Assembly (NCBI GenBank): GCA_030068145.1
Contig: JAPJBO010001104.1
Location: 1-64,000 of the forward strand
Length of the DNA: 64,000 nt
Source: Diplonema papillatum
Lineage: Eukaryota > Euglenozoa > Diplonemea > Diplonemida > Diplonemidae
Reading direction: 5' to 3'
Shown: one piece after another, positions 50,501 to 61,521 of the stretch
Numbering within the stretch: the first letter of the stretch is position 1
Layout of the letters: every line of letters begins with the position of its first letter
The notes under the pieces: model-generated
Seen by the model: the letters and a program-made list of their open reading frames with translations, nothing else
What the model was told of the DNA's origin: nothing
The model's database searches: none
Program-made: the position numbers and the translations under genes

Positions 50501-50698
50501 CGAAGTGTTTGTGGCGACCCTGACATGGGTTGGTCGTTGCTGATGTGGTTGTGGGTTGCAGGGAAGGATCAGTGGGATAGCGGCGGGTTTCGGTGGCATC
50601 AGCCCCAGCTCGGCCGCACTCGCGCCAGTCCTCGCTGCAGCTCCATTGTGCGATTGATTGTTAACGTCGTCGTGGGATTTCGTCGTCGCCGTAGACAC
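47498..50698 (-). CDS. LINE (non-LTR retrotransposon) ORF2: endonuclease and reverse transcriptase
   Basis: A 1066-residue polyprotein. After a Pro/Thr-rich leader (1-205), residues ~209-412 form an APE-type endonuclease that nicks target DNA: Asn216, Glu240, VVGDFNCN (Asp343/Asn345), SIDRAFV (Asp381) and GGSDHAAI (Asp403/His404). Residues ~590-840 form the reverse transcriptase that copies the RNA from the nick: motif A IADIEAAYDSV (Asp717), motif B QQGLLQGSPLS, motif C AYVDDL (Asp804/805). All catalytic residues read by eye are intact. A long linker leads to EIATDGSF (1025-1032), the first catalytic strand of an RNase H, but the frame then enters the GTATAC word array and ends, so RNase H is truncated. 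ORF1 lies 23 bp upstream in the -1 frame. The Met at 50698 is the first in the frame. Confidence 0.9.
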   Translation of the reverse strand: MSTATTKSHDDVNNQSHNGAAARTGASAAELGLMPPKPAAIPLILPCNPQPHQQRPTHVRVATNTSYSNPNHVSTSASETREHQSASITRPLSGNLVPTLPRPAPNVPLLPLPDQTRLPRQTTNLQAIRRQLDDNNLSSPCHLLESITQHLHAVPILPQPAQPTDSNLQTGAIPSTASPGNTTVFPPRLSIPPLSQATLPRTAARMGSKVRIVSCNACGKKDLATYFDLQPEAHILATCEIGRQKQVFDDMARHKGWNVVAVAADETEIARSAVSIRGENLHTLRTGSHRTACYADIKLGERVLRVISVYVPTMLRRSEAESLAGWICNTMRRATDEYVVVGDFNCNTVPACEAIVRSCASRELVGQRGTFRRRNCETSIDRAFVPRGSNCSLEAVRFTGGSDHAAICLQYDHCIKRVIPPMTYPIGRRPEAASFDDLIRGMAGSNMHHPPKRRTTKVARLQLAMNKRLLQRSTTPNQEVRRQLNVEVASIRRKITLITRGETSNQVAPKRHPYEPPIIPNVPAVMEYYRERYNAVLFKAVNNASTPSNAPKEAFRDAVHRRKERPAKIVDIESADVKKAIDALKKTARTTDFSATFLTTIRPAEIDIVTTQFNRWIAEGIPEKHALSWIFLIRKIGHKRTSAAGYRPIAIMPLMVKLLHVCLYLKMNHTCQQIIREQNFQFGCGRPDATLEIFQRAQDWLDADDGDDDDHAVVIADIEAAYDSVPHTQLLNVVRCSLGETWANTLEPVVRSQLFTLTTHEGFTPAMLPQQGLLQGSPLSVVLYLLYTATPPKITSSYCKAYVDDLTVLLKWSQIAQHVQRLNEWLREKHFRMAKAKFKIVARRQRSLQVPGLGCTATVTQARLLGGCLHAEKTVTACKRNDGKVERFSRACALVRQSYFQSTRRKADLFRSHALPTLSAHVLSRCFQPDHWKLNAAYNSLVPTHRNSKGVRDYTASGIGFRLTRISDYCDAQRTRAHIAARPHTRSQQLPARDFQLRPVRTGAKPKILADLECALQRATGQVVEIATDGSFREEAQVGAVVKGAKYTTQYIGMYAPPVNTTYTHR

Positions 50699-50721
50699 TG
50701 TGGCGCTGCTTGTTTACATCG

Positions 50722-51240
50722 CTACAGCCGTTTGACCGGCGTCTTGTTTGGTGGAGAGAGGCCTGGCTCGCTTGGGTTGCCTCTTTTGCTGCCGGTGAGT
50801 TGTTCTACCTCTGCGCTGTTCGCCTCTCCGGTTGGCTCTCGGACAGCGTTGCTCGCCGGCTCACTGGGCTGGGCGCCCGTCGACAAAGCACTCGGCTGCG
50901 GCGCCGGGCTGGCTGGCGGTGTAGCCGCTGCCTCGTCAACGGAGCGCTCTCCCTCTGCCAGGCTCTCCATCTCGCTTGGGGTGCCTTCATCACGGTCGTT
51001 TATGGGTTCCGCCGGCCTCATCAGCGCTTCGACCATTCCGAATCGCAGCACCGTGCCGAAGGGGGACTGAAACCCCTTTCTTGCGAGCTCGGCCTCGTCT
51101 ATAGCCCCCAGCCCTCGCACGACATAAGCGACAAACTTGGGGTCGTCTGGCTTGAGCCCGTAGACGGGGAAGACTCGCAGTTCGCTTTCCGGTTCTACGC
51201 CTGCTGTGTGCATCGCCCCCAGGACCTCCATGTGGTACAT
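50722..51240 (-). CDS. LINE ORF1-like protein (unrecognised)
   Basis: This 172-residue frame ends 23 bp before the ORF2 start on the same strand, the position of ORF1 in a LINE. Its N-terminal half is globular-looking (RVFPVYGLKPDDPKFVAYVV, RGLGAIDEAELARKGFQ) and its C-terminal half is rich in Pro/Ala/Glu/Ser and ends in basic residues (PNKTPVKRL). No zinc knuckle or RNA-recognition motif was seen, so binding to element RNA is inferred only from position. Sequence upstream ends in a T-run at 51279-51295 and shows no clear promoter. Confidence 0.5.
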   Translation of the reverse strand: MYHMEVLGAMHTAGVEPESELRVFPVYGLKPDDPKFVAYVVRGLGAIDEAELARKGFQSPFGTVLRFGMVEALMRPAEPINDRDEGTPSEMESLAEGERSVDEAAATPPASPAPQPSALSTGAQPSEPASNAVREPTGEANSAEVEQLTGSKRGNPSEPGLSPPNKTPVKRL

Positions 51241-51737
51241 GACCTTGTCGACCCCCGTGTTGTTTGGGTTATTGAGTTTTTTTTTTTTTTTTTTTGCAGT
51301 GAAAAAAAGAGGAAAAAGGCAGGGTATTAGCTCAGTTCCATGGGTTGGTCGTTAACGCTATGTCGCTTCGGCGGATCCACGTGCGGGAGCTGACACACCC
51401 TCTGCAACCGTTGGATCACGCTCCCGGCGCCTTCGTTGCGGCGCATCGTTGAAAATTTCCACCCCCTCCGCGAATCTTTGCTGGAAACGCTGTTTTCAAG
51501 AGTTTTTTTGAAGTTTTTGCGTTGTGCCGATGAAATCTTCCCCCCCCCTCCCTCCCCCGACCAGTCTCGCGGTTTGCAGATTTAGATCGTCGGTCTAAAT
51601 CTGCAACGTAAACTAATACCCCTGGTAAAAAGTTCGCTTGAGACTCCCGTATTTTGAAGTCTCCGGGTGACATACTGCAAATGGGCTCTTTTTGTAAGAG
51701 TATAACTCTTTAGAGCAAAGGTTCGCTTGAAACCTGG
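51241..51737. other. No gene; Rep-L and Rep-F fragments
   Basis: 51330-51420 resembles Rep-L. 51624-51672 has a Rep-F core (TTCGCTTGAGACTCC ... GTCTCCGGGTGACA). Confidence 0.45.
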
Positions 51738-52571
<834 letters not shown>

Positions 52572-52790
52572 TTTTGTGTTTCCGACGATCCCGTGGGACG
52601 TACAGATTGGTTTTTTTGTGTTTCCGACGATCCCGAATGGACGTACAGATTGGGATTCCGACGATTTTTTTTTTTTTTTTTTTCCCGACGACAACTAGTG
52701 TCAGACTAGCCTACCCGAAGGCAGTTGATTTCTTTAGGCGAGGTTTCTCTACCGGCGGAAGTTGTTTGGGTTAGCGTTTTTTTTTTTTTT
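52572..52790. repeat. Double Rep-G fragment then Rep-B copy
   Basis: GTGTTTCCGACGATCCCG occurs at 52577 and 52619. 52676-52780 is a Rep-B copy flanked by T-runs on both sides. Confidence 0.7.
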
Positions 52791-53913
52791 TTTTTTTTTT
52801 TTTTTCTCCTTCCGTTGATATCGTTAGTCATTCACTCTCCCTTTTCCCTACCGCTCCGATCCCTTCTCTTTCCACTTCTTCCTCTTCCGTTGCCCCCCAC
52901 ACAAGACGCAGTGCTGATTTACTCGAGATATCTCAAAACTAGCGAGGACCACCGTGCCGCTAACGGGTCGTCGCACAGGACCTTCACGCGTTTCGCCACG
53001 TGCCGGATCGTGTCTCTTCGTTTCTTTGCAAAGTCCGCGAGCAGTCCCTTCAGTTGTGGCGGGTCGGTGGGGTGTTTCCGACGATCCCGAGTGGACGTAC
53101 AGATTGGGATTCCGACGATTTTTTTTTTTTTTTTTCCCCCCCCGGTCAACCCAGGGCCTTATATAAAAGTACTCCCCTGTAACTGTCCGTAGTTGCTCGG
53201 AGTTACTAAAATCCCCGGATATCCACGGGTGCTCGCTGGAAGAGAAAAGAAAACGGAGAAGAAGTAAAACTTGACAGAGCATCCAACACTAGGCGAGTGT
53301 GTGCTTTTTATTTTCCGCAGGTGGGGGTGAATGGGGAGGACGCCTGGAGGCTGTTGTCACAGTGTTTTCCCCATCAGTTCACCTGCACAAGTCTTCCAGC
53401 GAGGAGCCACACTTCGTATCAATATTCCCAAAGTGTACTTTAGTACTGACAAAAATAAAGGGGCACGGATTCGGAAGAGGCAGGCGAAAGGGGGTCTTGG
53501 AAACGCGCGCTTTGTGTTGCTGGCACAGGCCCAGATGTTGACCGTCACTACGACCTGTGGTGCACCCATGGGCGGAATCGGGTAGATCGGTGCTCGGCGG
53601 GCAGCAGCGACAAATCTGTCTCGTCCACAAAGAGGGTGCCGAAAATACGCTGGGCTGCGGCTTTTGAAGTCTGCTCAAGATTTCTTCCCCCTTGCTCTCA
53701 TGGGGATGCAGGAAAGTGAGCGGGCGCCGGCAAAGCATTCTTCTTCTCGTCGAAACGTTGTTTTCTTGCTCTCAGATCTGCAGATCGGGCTTTCGTGGCA
53801 GTTATATATGAAACCCCGTACAGGCAGAATACTCGACGTAGCTGCGTTGACACCGAATGGAAGGGAGGAAATATAGGAGTGGAGAGAAGAATATGATACA
53901 GCCACAATCTGAT
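52791..53913. other. No gene recognised; Rep-G and Rep-C fragments
   Basis: 53072-53113 is a Rep-G fragment followed by a T-run. 53822-53913 is the left part of Rep-C. Frames in 53299-53738 show no family motif. Confidence 0.4.
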
Positions 53914-53977
53914 TTGCCGACGATCTGACCCAAAAACGTATTCTCAAAGTCAGAAGGGTGTCGCATTCAAACATTTC
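53914..53977 (+). repeat. 64-bp partial copy of duplication interior
   Basis: GACGATCTGACCCAAAAACG ... GTCGCATTCAAACATTTCTC repeats 54427-54489 with small changes. It lies 15 bp outside the left edge of the right-hand duplication copy, an off-register piece of the same segment. Confidence 0.8.
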
Positions 53978-53992
53978 TCACTCCCTGACTGA

Positions 53993-56900
53993 CCCTTGTT
54001 CGGGTACTTGTCGCCGAATTCAAAACTACACGTGGCTGGGACTGCCCCCGCTGGACAGCTTCTAGAAAAGGATCGGTGCCGCCCCGCGTTTTATCGAGTG
54101 GCGGTGAACGCGCTCATCACACGAGCGCTCTTCTTTGCCACATCGACATCATCGGTCGTCATCACCGTCAGCTTCACAACGGCGAGCACACTCCTGTAAC
54201 ATCGTCGCAGTCTCGGGTGTCTCGTCCTCTCGCGCCCACTGCAACCGGAGTGGACGGAATGGGGCCCTCTTCGCAGCTTTCGGGGTCCCTTTAGAGCTGC
54301 TGGCCGCAGGTCAACAGAATCCAGGTGACACGGAATGCGTTTCGTCAAAACATCGGCTGAGGCTGACAATAGAGTCCGCACCTCGCCCGTTAATTACACA
54401 GAAAGTCTTCTGTGTCGCTGACGTCGCCGACGATCTGACCCAAAAACGTATTCTCAAGTCAGCAATGGTGTCGCATTCAAACATTTCTCGACCAATAATG
54501 GGTTCGGGTATAGTGACACAAACTATCAACGCCGCGGGATATTGTGATGCTGTACCCTCAGAACCCCGCATTCTGAGGCTGAGTGGGGGGCCCTTATCTT
54601 CTTCTGAGCATAGAACCCGGTTTCGCCTCAGAGGTCGCACACCCCACATGCACAGCATCGTACTTGCCAGAATATTTCTGCCCAAACCCCTCCCCCCTGG
54701 CATCGTCTCATATTCCTCTCTTTTTGTACAATCGGAGGTCCTGAAGTCCCACCTTTTTGCCTTGGGCCCGGGGAGAGGGGGAGCAAATACTGCGCAGGAT
54801 ACAAGCCACCCTGGGATGCTCCTCAAAACCCGGAGTAGTTCTGAGAGTTCCTGCAGGAAAGGTAAAAATAAAAAATGGACCCCACCCTGAGTTCTGCCGG
54901 GTTTCTGCCGGGTTCTTGCCGGGTTCTTGGCGACTTCTTACCGACTTTCTACCGGGGTCTGGATCACACCATTTGTGTTGCTTTTTTTTCTTTTTTCCTG
55001 ACGACAACTAGTGTCAGGGACTTATATGGGTCGGAGAGATTTGGCCGGAAAGTTGGGAGTGCAGTGGGTGAAACTTGGGCAGTTGAACTGTTGTTGTTTT
55101 GGCAGAAGTTTCCGACGCTTCTCGCACGTTGGACACTGCTGTGTCATGCTCGCCCAGCCAGGTGCCAACTCGGCAGTCAGAACGCGCTGCGGCAAGAAGA
55201 TCGGGTAAAGGCGTTGGGGCAACAGGTTCTCTTTGTGTTCCAACTGAGAACGTTAGCCCCGATCTAATTGTCGTCAGCACCTGCTCCGGTCAATACAAGA
55301 CAAAAAGGTGTCGAGGTCTACGTAATCTAGACTTCTCTGTGATTGCTAAATCCTCGCACATAGCTCCTGCATGCGTCAATTGGTATGCGAATCCCTGGAT
55401 GATAACATTATACATTATTATAGGCAAAATCGAAAGACGGAGTCTCAAGGGAATCTCCCTTGATCGCTGGCCGCACCTTTCCTTACCAAACCTGTAAGCT
55501 CGTCAGTGGCAGCTTTGAGGCGAGCAATCGCAGACTCATGTTCTATATACGGCGTGGTATCGGGATTTGTACCTTTCGTGGCACACAAGTGTAGTGTAGT
55601 GGTCGAGCTACGCCTTTTTACCCCGTTCTTGTTAGCAAGCACGCAAGTGCGAGGTTTGCGGGCAGCAACGCGGCCAGTCCCCAACAATAAGCCCGAAAAA
55701 GAAAGTGGTTCCGGGGGGGTTTGTGTTTTTTTTTTTTTTTTCTTCCGACAGCTTCAGGGGTTTTTCCACTCACCAGTTTCGGGCCAAACCCGTGGTGAAA
55801 AAAAATTTCACTCCGGCAGAAAAGTTTTTCTGCCGGTGTGGTGTGGTGTGGGTGCCAGTCGACACGTGCCTGTGTCTGTCTGTGTGTGGTACGCGTCGTT
55901 GACCTCGTAGCCCCATAAGCGGGGGTCCCTCTGGCCCTTCACCCCACTCAAGTTTGGGGTGCTAGCTCGCCCACCCACACTGTCCACCACAACCCGCGCC
56001 CTTACCACCCACAACCCACGCCCCGACCACACACAACACGCACCCACTCCACCACCAGCGCCCACCACCCACGCCCACCCACACTGTCCACCACAACCCG
56101 CGCCCTGACCACCTACACCCAGCAACGCAAAATCCCTTTAGTGAAAAAAGTTTTTTCACCAAGCCCATTTTGGGAAATTTTTTTTTTTTAGTGAATTTTT
56201 TTTTTTTCACTAAAGGGGAAAATCCCTGGACAGCTTAGGTACCAGGGAAAGCCTGCTACACGGGAGCCAAGCTTCACGTGTTCGGCGGTACTGCAGAGCC
56301 ACGGGCCTGCGGGTCCAGTGGCTACCGATTTTCCAAACGAAAGCATCAAGGCTTGGCGCACCTTGGGGCTTGGCGCTCGCGCTGAACACAAGCTCGTCGA
56401 GACGGTCAGCCGCAGACGGGGTTGTGGCACTGTGCTGCCTCCGACTCAAGCTTTGCAAGCTGTGGTTGACCGCCACGTTCCTGGACCGGGAGCGGCCTTT
56501 TTCTTTTCTTTTTCTTCTTCTTCTTCCGACAGCTTTCTTTCGTGTACGTCTCCGGTTTGCGGATTTAGACCGTCGGTCTACATCTAACGTAAACTACTCC
56601 TCCGTTTCTTCTTTTTTTCGTCTGGTAGTTGTTTTTTTTCTCCTCCAGCGATAATATTTTGTCCAGGCGGCGCGGGGATGGGACTTTTTGCGACCCTCTT
56701 CATCCCAGCCACACTTGGAGGTGGTTCATTTTTCGACTGTTTCTTTCGAGTGAAGGTCGCTTAATGATCCGGGGTTTTTTTGAGCTTGAGTTCGATGTTT
56801 TTCGGCGGCTCTTCCGTTTTTCGTGCATGTCACTTTCGAAGCCATCGTTGAGCGACCTGTCGCCTTACGGTGCCAGTCAAGCTAGCACACTTTCTTCCAT

Positions 56901-58063
56901 TTTCGACTGTTTCTTTCGAGTGAAGGTGGCTTAAGGATCCGGGGGTTTTTTAGCTTGAGTTCGATGTTTTTCGGCGGCTCTTCCGTTTTTCGTACATGTC
57001 ACTTTCGAAGCCATCGTTGAGCGACCTGTCGCCTTACGGTGCCAGTCAAGCTAGCACACTTTCTTCCATTTTTGACTGTTTCTTTCGAGTGAAGGTGGCT
57101 TAAGGATCCGGGGGTTTTTTGAGCTTGAGTTCGATGTTTTTCGGCGGCTCTTCCGTTTTTCGTGCATGTCACTTTCGAAGCCATCGTTGAGCGACCTGTC
57201 GCCTTACGGTGCCAGTCAAGCTAGCACACTTCTTCCACAGTTCACTTGAGCTTTCTTTTTTCTGTACTTTCTTTCTCCCTTGTCGGTCATTCTAGGTGAT
57301 GAAATTTCTTCAGTGATCATTTGTCCAGACGGGGTGCGACTGCCAAACTTTCCACGTCCGTAACGTCTTTCTCGTCAACGGCAGCAAGTGTCCACCCAGA
57401 GGTGATTGATTTCCTTCGGCAGGGGGTTCTCCACCGGCGGAAGCTTGATTCTACGTTCTTCACTTTCTTTTTTCTCCAACGGCGGTACTGCAGAGTCACG
57501 GGCCTACGGGTCAAGTGGCTACCGATTTCCCAAACTAAAGCATCAAGGCGTGGCGCACCTTGGGCTTGGCGCTTGCGCTGAACACAAGCTCGTCGAGACG
57601 GTCAGCCGCAGGGCAGAGCGGACGGGTTGTGGCACTGTGCTGCCTCCGACTCAAGCTTTGCAAGCTGTGGTTGACCGTCATGTTCCTGGACCAGGTGCGG
57701 CCTTTTTCTTCTTCTTCTTCAAACGGCGGCAACTGTCGGACAAGGCCACGAAGGTGGCCGTTTCCGTGAACTTGAGTTCAAATTATTTTCTTTCTCCCAG
57801 CGGCGGTCAGTGCTTTTTTTTGTTACCGTCGATCCCGAGGGCCTGTTATTTTCTTGTGCTTCCGACGGTTTCTTTTTTTTTTTTTCCTGTCGACAACTTA
57901 AGGTACCAGGGAAAGCCTGCTACACGGGAGCCAATCTTTACGTGTTCGGCGGTACTGCAGAGCCACGGGCCTACGGGTCAAGTGGCTACCGATTTCCCAA
58001 ACTAAAGCATCAAGGCGTGGCGCACCTTGGGGCTTGGCGCTCGCGCTCGTCGAGACGGTCAGC
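53993..58063. repeat. Segmental duplication, right copy (4.1 kb)
   Basis: Counterpart of 24231-28821. It holds the same order of contents: C-run repeats, palindrome-rich stretch at 55790-56225, Rep-A at 56236-56510, a three-unit 170-bp array at 56726-57240, Rep-B remnant at 57376-57446, Rep-A at 57482-57722 and 57900-58063. It is shorter mainly because three array units are missing. The Rep-A at 56236 is better preserved than its left counterpart. Confidence 0.95.
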
Positions 58064-59336
58064 AGTACTTTGGTTTCTTGACCTGTCAGACCCGCAAGGT
58101 TTGCCGCAAGTCTGTGGCAGGGATGCAGACTCAAAAAGGATATCTTCACGGTAGTAAAAGTGTTTTAAACCGCTTCCACTGGAGGAACGCGGGCCCAGTC
58201 CAGTGCTTCCCGTGCGGAATTCGATGGCTTGGCTTATTTGAAGATATATGAGCCGGTCCGTCCCCTCTGGATAGACCGTGATAGACCGAAGAATACAGCA
58301 CCGGGCAATTCGATGCAGCTCTAGGGACTCGGGATGGACCTGATAGACCGTGGTGGAGCGTGATTTACTGTGATAAACAGCGGCAGGCACTTCGATGCAG
58401 TTTCAAGAGATAGGGACGGACCGGCTCAAGTTGGTACGTTGGTCCTTGACCTGCCAGACTTGTTCGTTTCTAGTCTGGCAGAAGAGTAACTTACTATTGG
58501 AAAGAATGGATGAAGGTTCGGTGGTTGCTTCAAGTCAGTTTTGTGCTGTGCAACTGAGTGGAGATAATGGGAGGAAGGGTCGGTCGTTGCTGCAGGCCCG
58601 TTTTGCGGTTTGCTTGTAGGTGTTAGGTTGTTCAAGTGAGCATGACACTCATCGCGCTCTCCATATGTGCCGCCCCAGCCAAACTCCTCACCACTTGACT
58701 GATGTCTCCAAACGAGGATTCGCGAGCCGAAGCCCGTTTGTCGCTGGAAACGGATAAGCTACGGATCGAAGACCCTAACCCCACATGGCCGACTTCCCTT
58801 CATTGGATAAGTAAAGCGAGATTGGTCTGCTTGCTTCCGCCTCAGTTCGCCCAGAACTTCCTTCAAGACAACATGTTGCGTAGTGTGGAAGCAGGATCGG
58901 CTCCGCATCAAGACAGCTAGGAAGCATCTCCATTGGAAAGAACGCACGTGCCCAGGCTTCCCGGAGTGCGGAACTTGATTGACTGCGCATCCCGTTGTCC
59001 GTGCTACACGAATCGGTTATCGCTTTCTATGAAACTGTCGGTGCGAGAAGCGCGAGACGGATGAGAGAAAAAGGGGCCGGTTTGCGTGGGTTCGACGGCC
59101 GCTTCGACCGTTCTCTGAGTTGGGAGGGTGCTGGGTCAAGGCTATTGGAAGAAATGTGAAAACGGGTTTTTGCCCAGAGGCATTCGTGTTATTTTGCAAA
59201 TGCTTTGAGCTCTCTTTGTGTCTGAGCTGTCAGTCGTCATGGTTAAGTGCGCAAATGGTATTGGCCAAGGCTATTGGAAGAAAGAAATGCATGATGTAGG
59301 GGCGAAGCACACCGCACAGAGAGAGAAAGAGACAGA
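58064..59336. other. No gene recognised; Rep-M and minor repeats
   Basis: 58260-58390 repeats GATAGACCG and GTGATAGACCG words. 58668-58720 matches 6432-6490. 59150-59280 is Rep-M. No supported coding frame. Confidence 0.4.
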
Positions 59337-59549
59337 GGGAACGTGTCAGTTAGACTTTGGCGGACGATGTCCGGCATCGGGAGGGGGGGACCATCTTCGT
59401 TCAACACCAGCGCGGAACCTGAGTGTCTGCAGACAGGAACGGTGCGAGTCTGATTTGTCAGGCGGCTGTTCGTAGCTCGTCACAGACAGGACCACCGGGT
59501 TCTCCGCTATGCCGGCAAGTGTCCGCCAAAGTCTAACTAACACGTTCCC
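59337..59549. mobile_element. MITE-like element with ~40-bp inverted ends
   Basis: Left GGGAACGTGTCAGTTAGAC then TTTGGCGGACGATGTCCGGC; right is the inverse (GCCGGCAAGTGTCCGCC ... CTAACTAACACGTTCCC). The interior contains a Rep-I fragment (GCGGAACCTGAGTGTCTGC). It ends 5 bp before the left direct repeat of the YR retroelement. Confidence 0.75.
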
Positions 59550-59554
59550 AGAAC

Positions 59555-59649
59555 ACAACAAAAAAGAGTATACTCCCCTGACGACAGCTGGACAGGCAAA
59601 CCCACCGAGGCAGGATCTCTTACCGTTCGGCGGTCGCATGGGTTTTAGA
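59555..59649. repeat. Direct repeat flanking the YR retroelement (left copy)
   Basis: ACAACAAAAAAGAGTATACT ... GACAGCTGGACAGGCAAACC ... CGGCGGTCGCATGGGTTTTA is repeated at 62955-63071, where an extra 22 bp is present. The repeat itself resembles a diverged Rep-B. The RT frame of the element breaks exactly at its inner edge. Confidence 0.85.
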
Positions 59650-60540
59650 CGCCCAGTGGCTTCTTGTTTCGAGGCCCCGACCGCAAAAAAGTTGTCCACC
59701 CAGCAGACGCCGTCTTCTTCGGGGAGGAGTACGAGAGATGAGCGCTGGGCTATGCACGGGGCCCAGTTCCAGCCCATGCACATCACCTCCAGAGTGCAGC
59801 GCGTGTATGCGCCTCTCCGCGCGGCGAGGTTCGCCCCGAAGTACTTCCTTATTGCAGCTCCAAAAGGGAACTGGTAGAAGTAACTGACGGCATCAGCTTC
59901 GACCACATACGAAGCCTGCAGGAAACGTGCGATCACGTCCCGCACGTCCGGTAGGAACATCGCGGGCGGCTTCTGCATCAGCGCGTTCAGCTTCCGACCG
60001 TCACACACGAGGCGCAAACCACCGGACTTCTTCGGCACCGTGAACGCGGGAAGCACGACGCTCTGCCGGGACGGCGACGTGTCCATCACTCCAAACTCCC
60101 TCAACTGGTCGAGGTGTCCGAGCATCCCACGGGATATCCCCCGAGATAAACCGCGCTCAGACTCCAAACACTCCAACGCACCCGGTCTCAGCGCCGCCTT
60201 GAACGCGTCCTCGGAGACGATGGTGTCGATGACGCCGTGTAGCAGCCCCCGTGTGTCCAGGGAACGGAGTGCGTCCACATCGACCCGGGAACACGAGATC
60301 CTCGCAAGGCTCCCCTCCTGCCTCTCAGAGGGAGGTCCGACTTTCCCCCCGGCGACTCGCACGCAAAGGGAGCCGCTGTACGGGAAATCGACATCGGGGG
60401 CGTCGTCAGAGTCGAAAGAAGGGGGGTCGTAGCACAGCGGAAAATCGGGAAATTTCGGGCGACGGGGCGGAGGTGGCCGGAGGATCGACGGGAAATGGGG
60501 AGATAGCAAAGGCTGTGGGACTCCGCTCAGAGCTTCCGGG
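59650..60540 (-). pseudogene. Reverse transcriptase of a YR retroelement, truncated
   Basis: The frame overlaps the end of the recombinase frame by a few codons in the -1 frame. After a Pro-rich linker (LLSPHFPSILRPPPPRRPKF) comes an RT: VLPAFTVPKKSGGLRLVCDG (fingers), VVEADAVSYFYQFPF (motif A Asp), VMCMGWNWAPCIAQR (motif B) and VCWVDNFFAVG (motif C). Motif C is WVDN in place of the usual YxDD, so the second catalytic Asp is Asn. The sequence stops ~12 residues later at the flanking direct repeat; thumb and RNase H are missing. It therefore could not copy RNA by itself as it stands. The motif pattern fits DIRS-like or LTR-type RTs rather than LINEs. Confidence 0.7.
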
Positions 60541-61420
60541 ACGCTGCCGCCGTCTCGGCTGCCAAGGCAATCTTCCCCGCGGGGAGGTACCTCACCAGAG
60601 CCTCGATCGAGCTGTGCCGCGTGACCCTCCGTATCTCCTCCAAGCTGAGGCCCGCGTCGAGCAGTGACGCAGCCGCCCCCCGCCGCAGAGAGTGGCCCGT
60701 CAGACCCTTTCGGACACGCTTCAGCGCAGCCGACATGCGCCTGTACGACGTCGCCAGCAGCCGATCCTGGGGCGCCTTGCGCCTCAGTTTCTTCTCGAGG
60801 ATGCTGTCGAGGTGTTCCGGAAGAACTATCCCCGTCGTCACCCCGAGTTTGAACGGGTCGGACTTCGTGTCCGACCAGTTGATGGCCAGGAAGTCCTTCT
60901 GCCGAGTGACATCGCCGGCCTTCAACCCCGTCACGTCGGCCACCCTGGCCGCACCCCTCCAAGCCAACGCCAGAGCCAGCATCGTATCGGTGTGCCGCTC
61001 CCGCGCGATGGCCTTCGCCACGTCCTCCTCCGTCGCCGGAAGAGCCTGCTTCTGCGGGCGCAGTGCACCCTGCCTCTTGAGCGAGCGCTCGAAATCGCGC
61101 AGGGCCTGCGAGTCTAAAGGGACCCCTACCCGCTTTTCCGCCGACTTCACGTTCTGCACGTACTGCAGCGCTGTTGACGTCGAGATCCCGGGTGCCTCTT
61201 TCGAGCCGCGTAGCTTCCGGCTTACCCAGAGGATCGTTGCCTCTGCTTTCGACAGCTTTTCCCCGGTTGCTGCCTCCCACTCGCCTCTGAACTCCAACAT
61301 GCGACGGTGCGTGGACTCCACCCCGCGCCATGTCGAGGAGGCGAGAGCCCGCGACAGGTGCTTCTCCGCATCCAACCGAACCTGCCTGACCTCCCGCTTC
61401 GAGAGAGGTTTTTCGACCAT
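60527..61420 (-). CDS. Tyrosine recombinase of a YR (DIRS-like) retroelement
   Basis: From the Met at 61420 this is a 297-residue protein. Residues ~10-125 look like the helical core-binding domain and ~130-297 the catalytic domain. All catalytic positions of the tyrosine recombinase family are present: Arg159 in GAARVADVTGL, Lys186, His243 and Arg246 in GHSLRRG, His269 in TRHSS and the nucleophile Tyr278 in LVRYLPAG. Such enzymes integrate circular DNA intermediates of DIRS-, Ngaro- or VIPER-type elements. The frame stays open upstream to 62038, overlapping the Gag-like frame in the -1 register, so a -1 frameshift is possible; the Met at 61420, ~100 bp after the Gag stop, is an alternative start. 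The coding DNA is strongly GC-rich compared with its surroundings. Confidence 0.85.
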   Translation of the reverse strand: MVEKPLSKREVRQVRLDAEKHLSRALASSTWRGVESTHRRMLEFRGEWEAATGEKLSKAEATILWVSRKLRGSKEAPGISTSTALQYVQNVKSAEKRVGVPLDSQALRDFERSLKRQGALRPQKQALPATEEDVAKAIARERHTDTMLALALAWRGAARVADVTGLKAGDVTRQKDFLAINWSDTKSDPFKLGVTTGIVLPEHLDSILEKKLRRKAPQDRLLATSYRRMSAALKRVRKGLTGHSLRRGAAASLLDAGLSLEEIRRVTRHSSIEALVRYLPAGKIALAAETAAASRKL

Positions 61421-61521
61421 GCGGGGCCGCCCCTTGGGCGGACCTCCGGACTCCTCGAGTCCAGTGGCCGGCGGGTCCGGACAGCAGAGAGCTGTGTAGG
61501 CCAAAGGCGCCCACCTCACCA

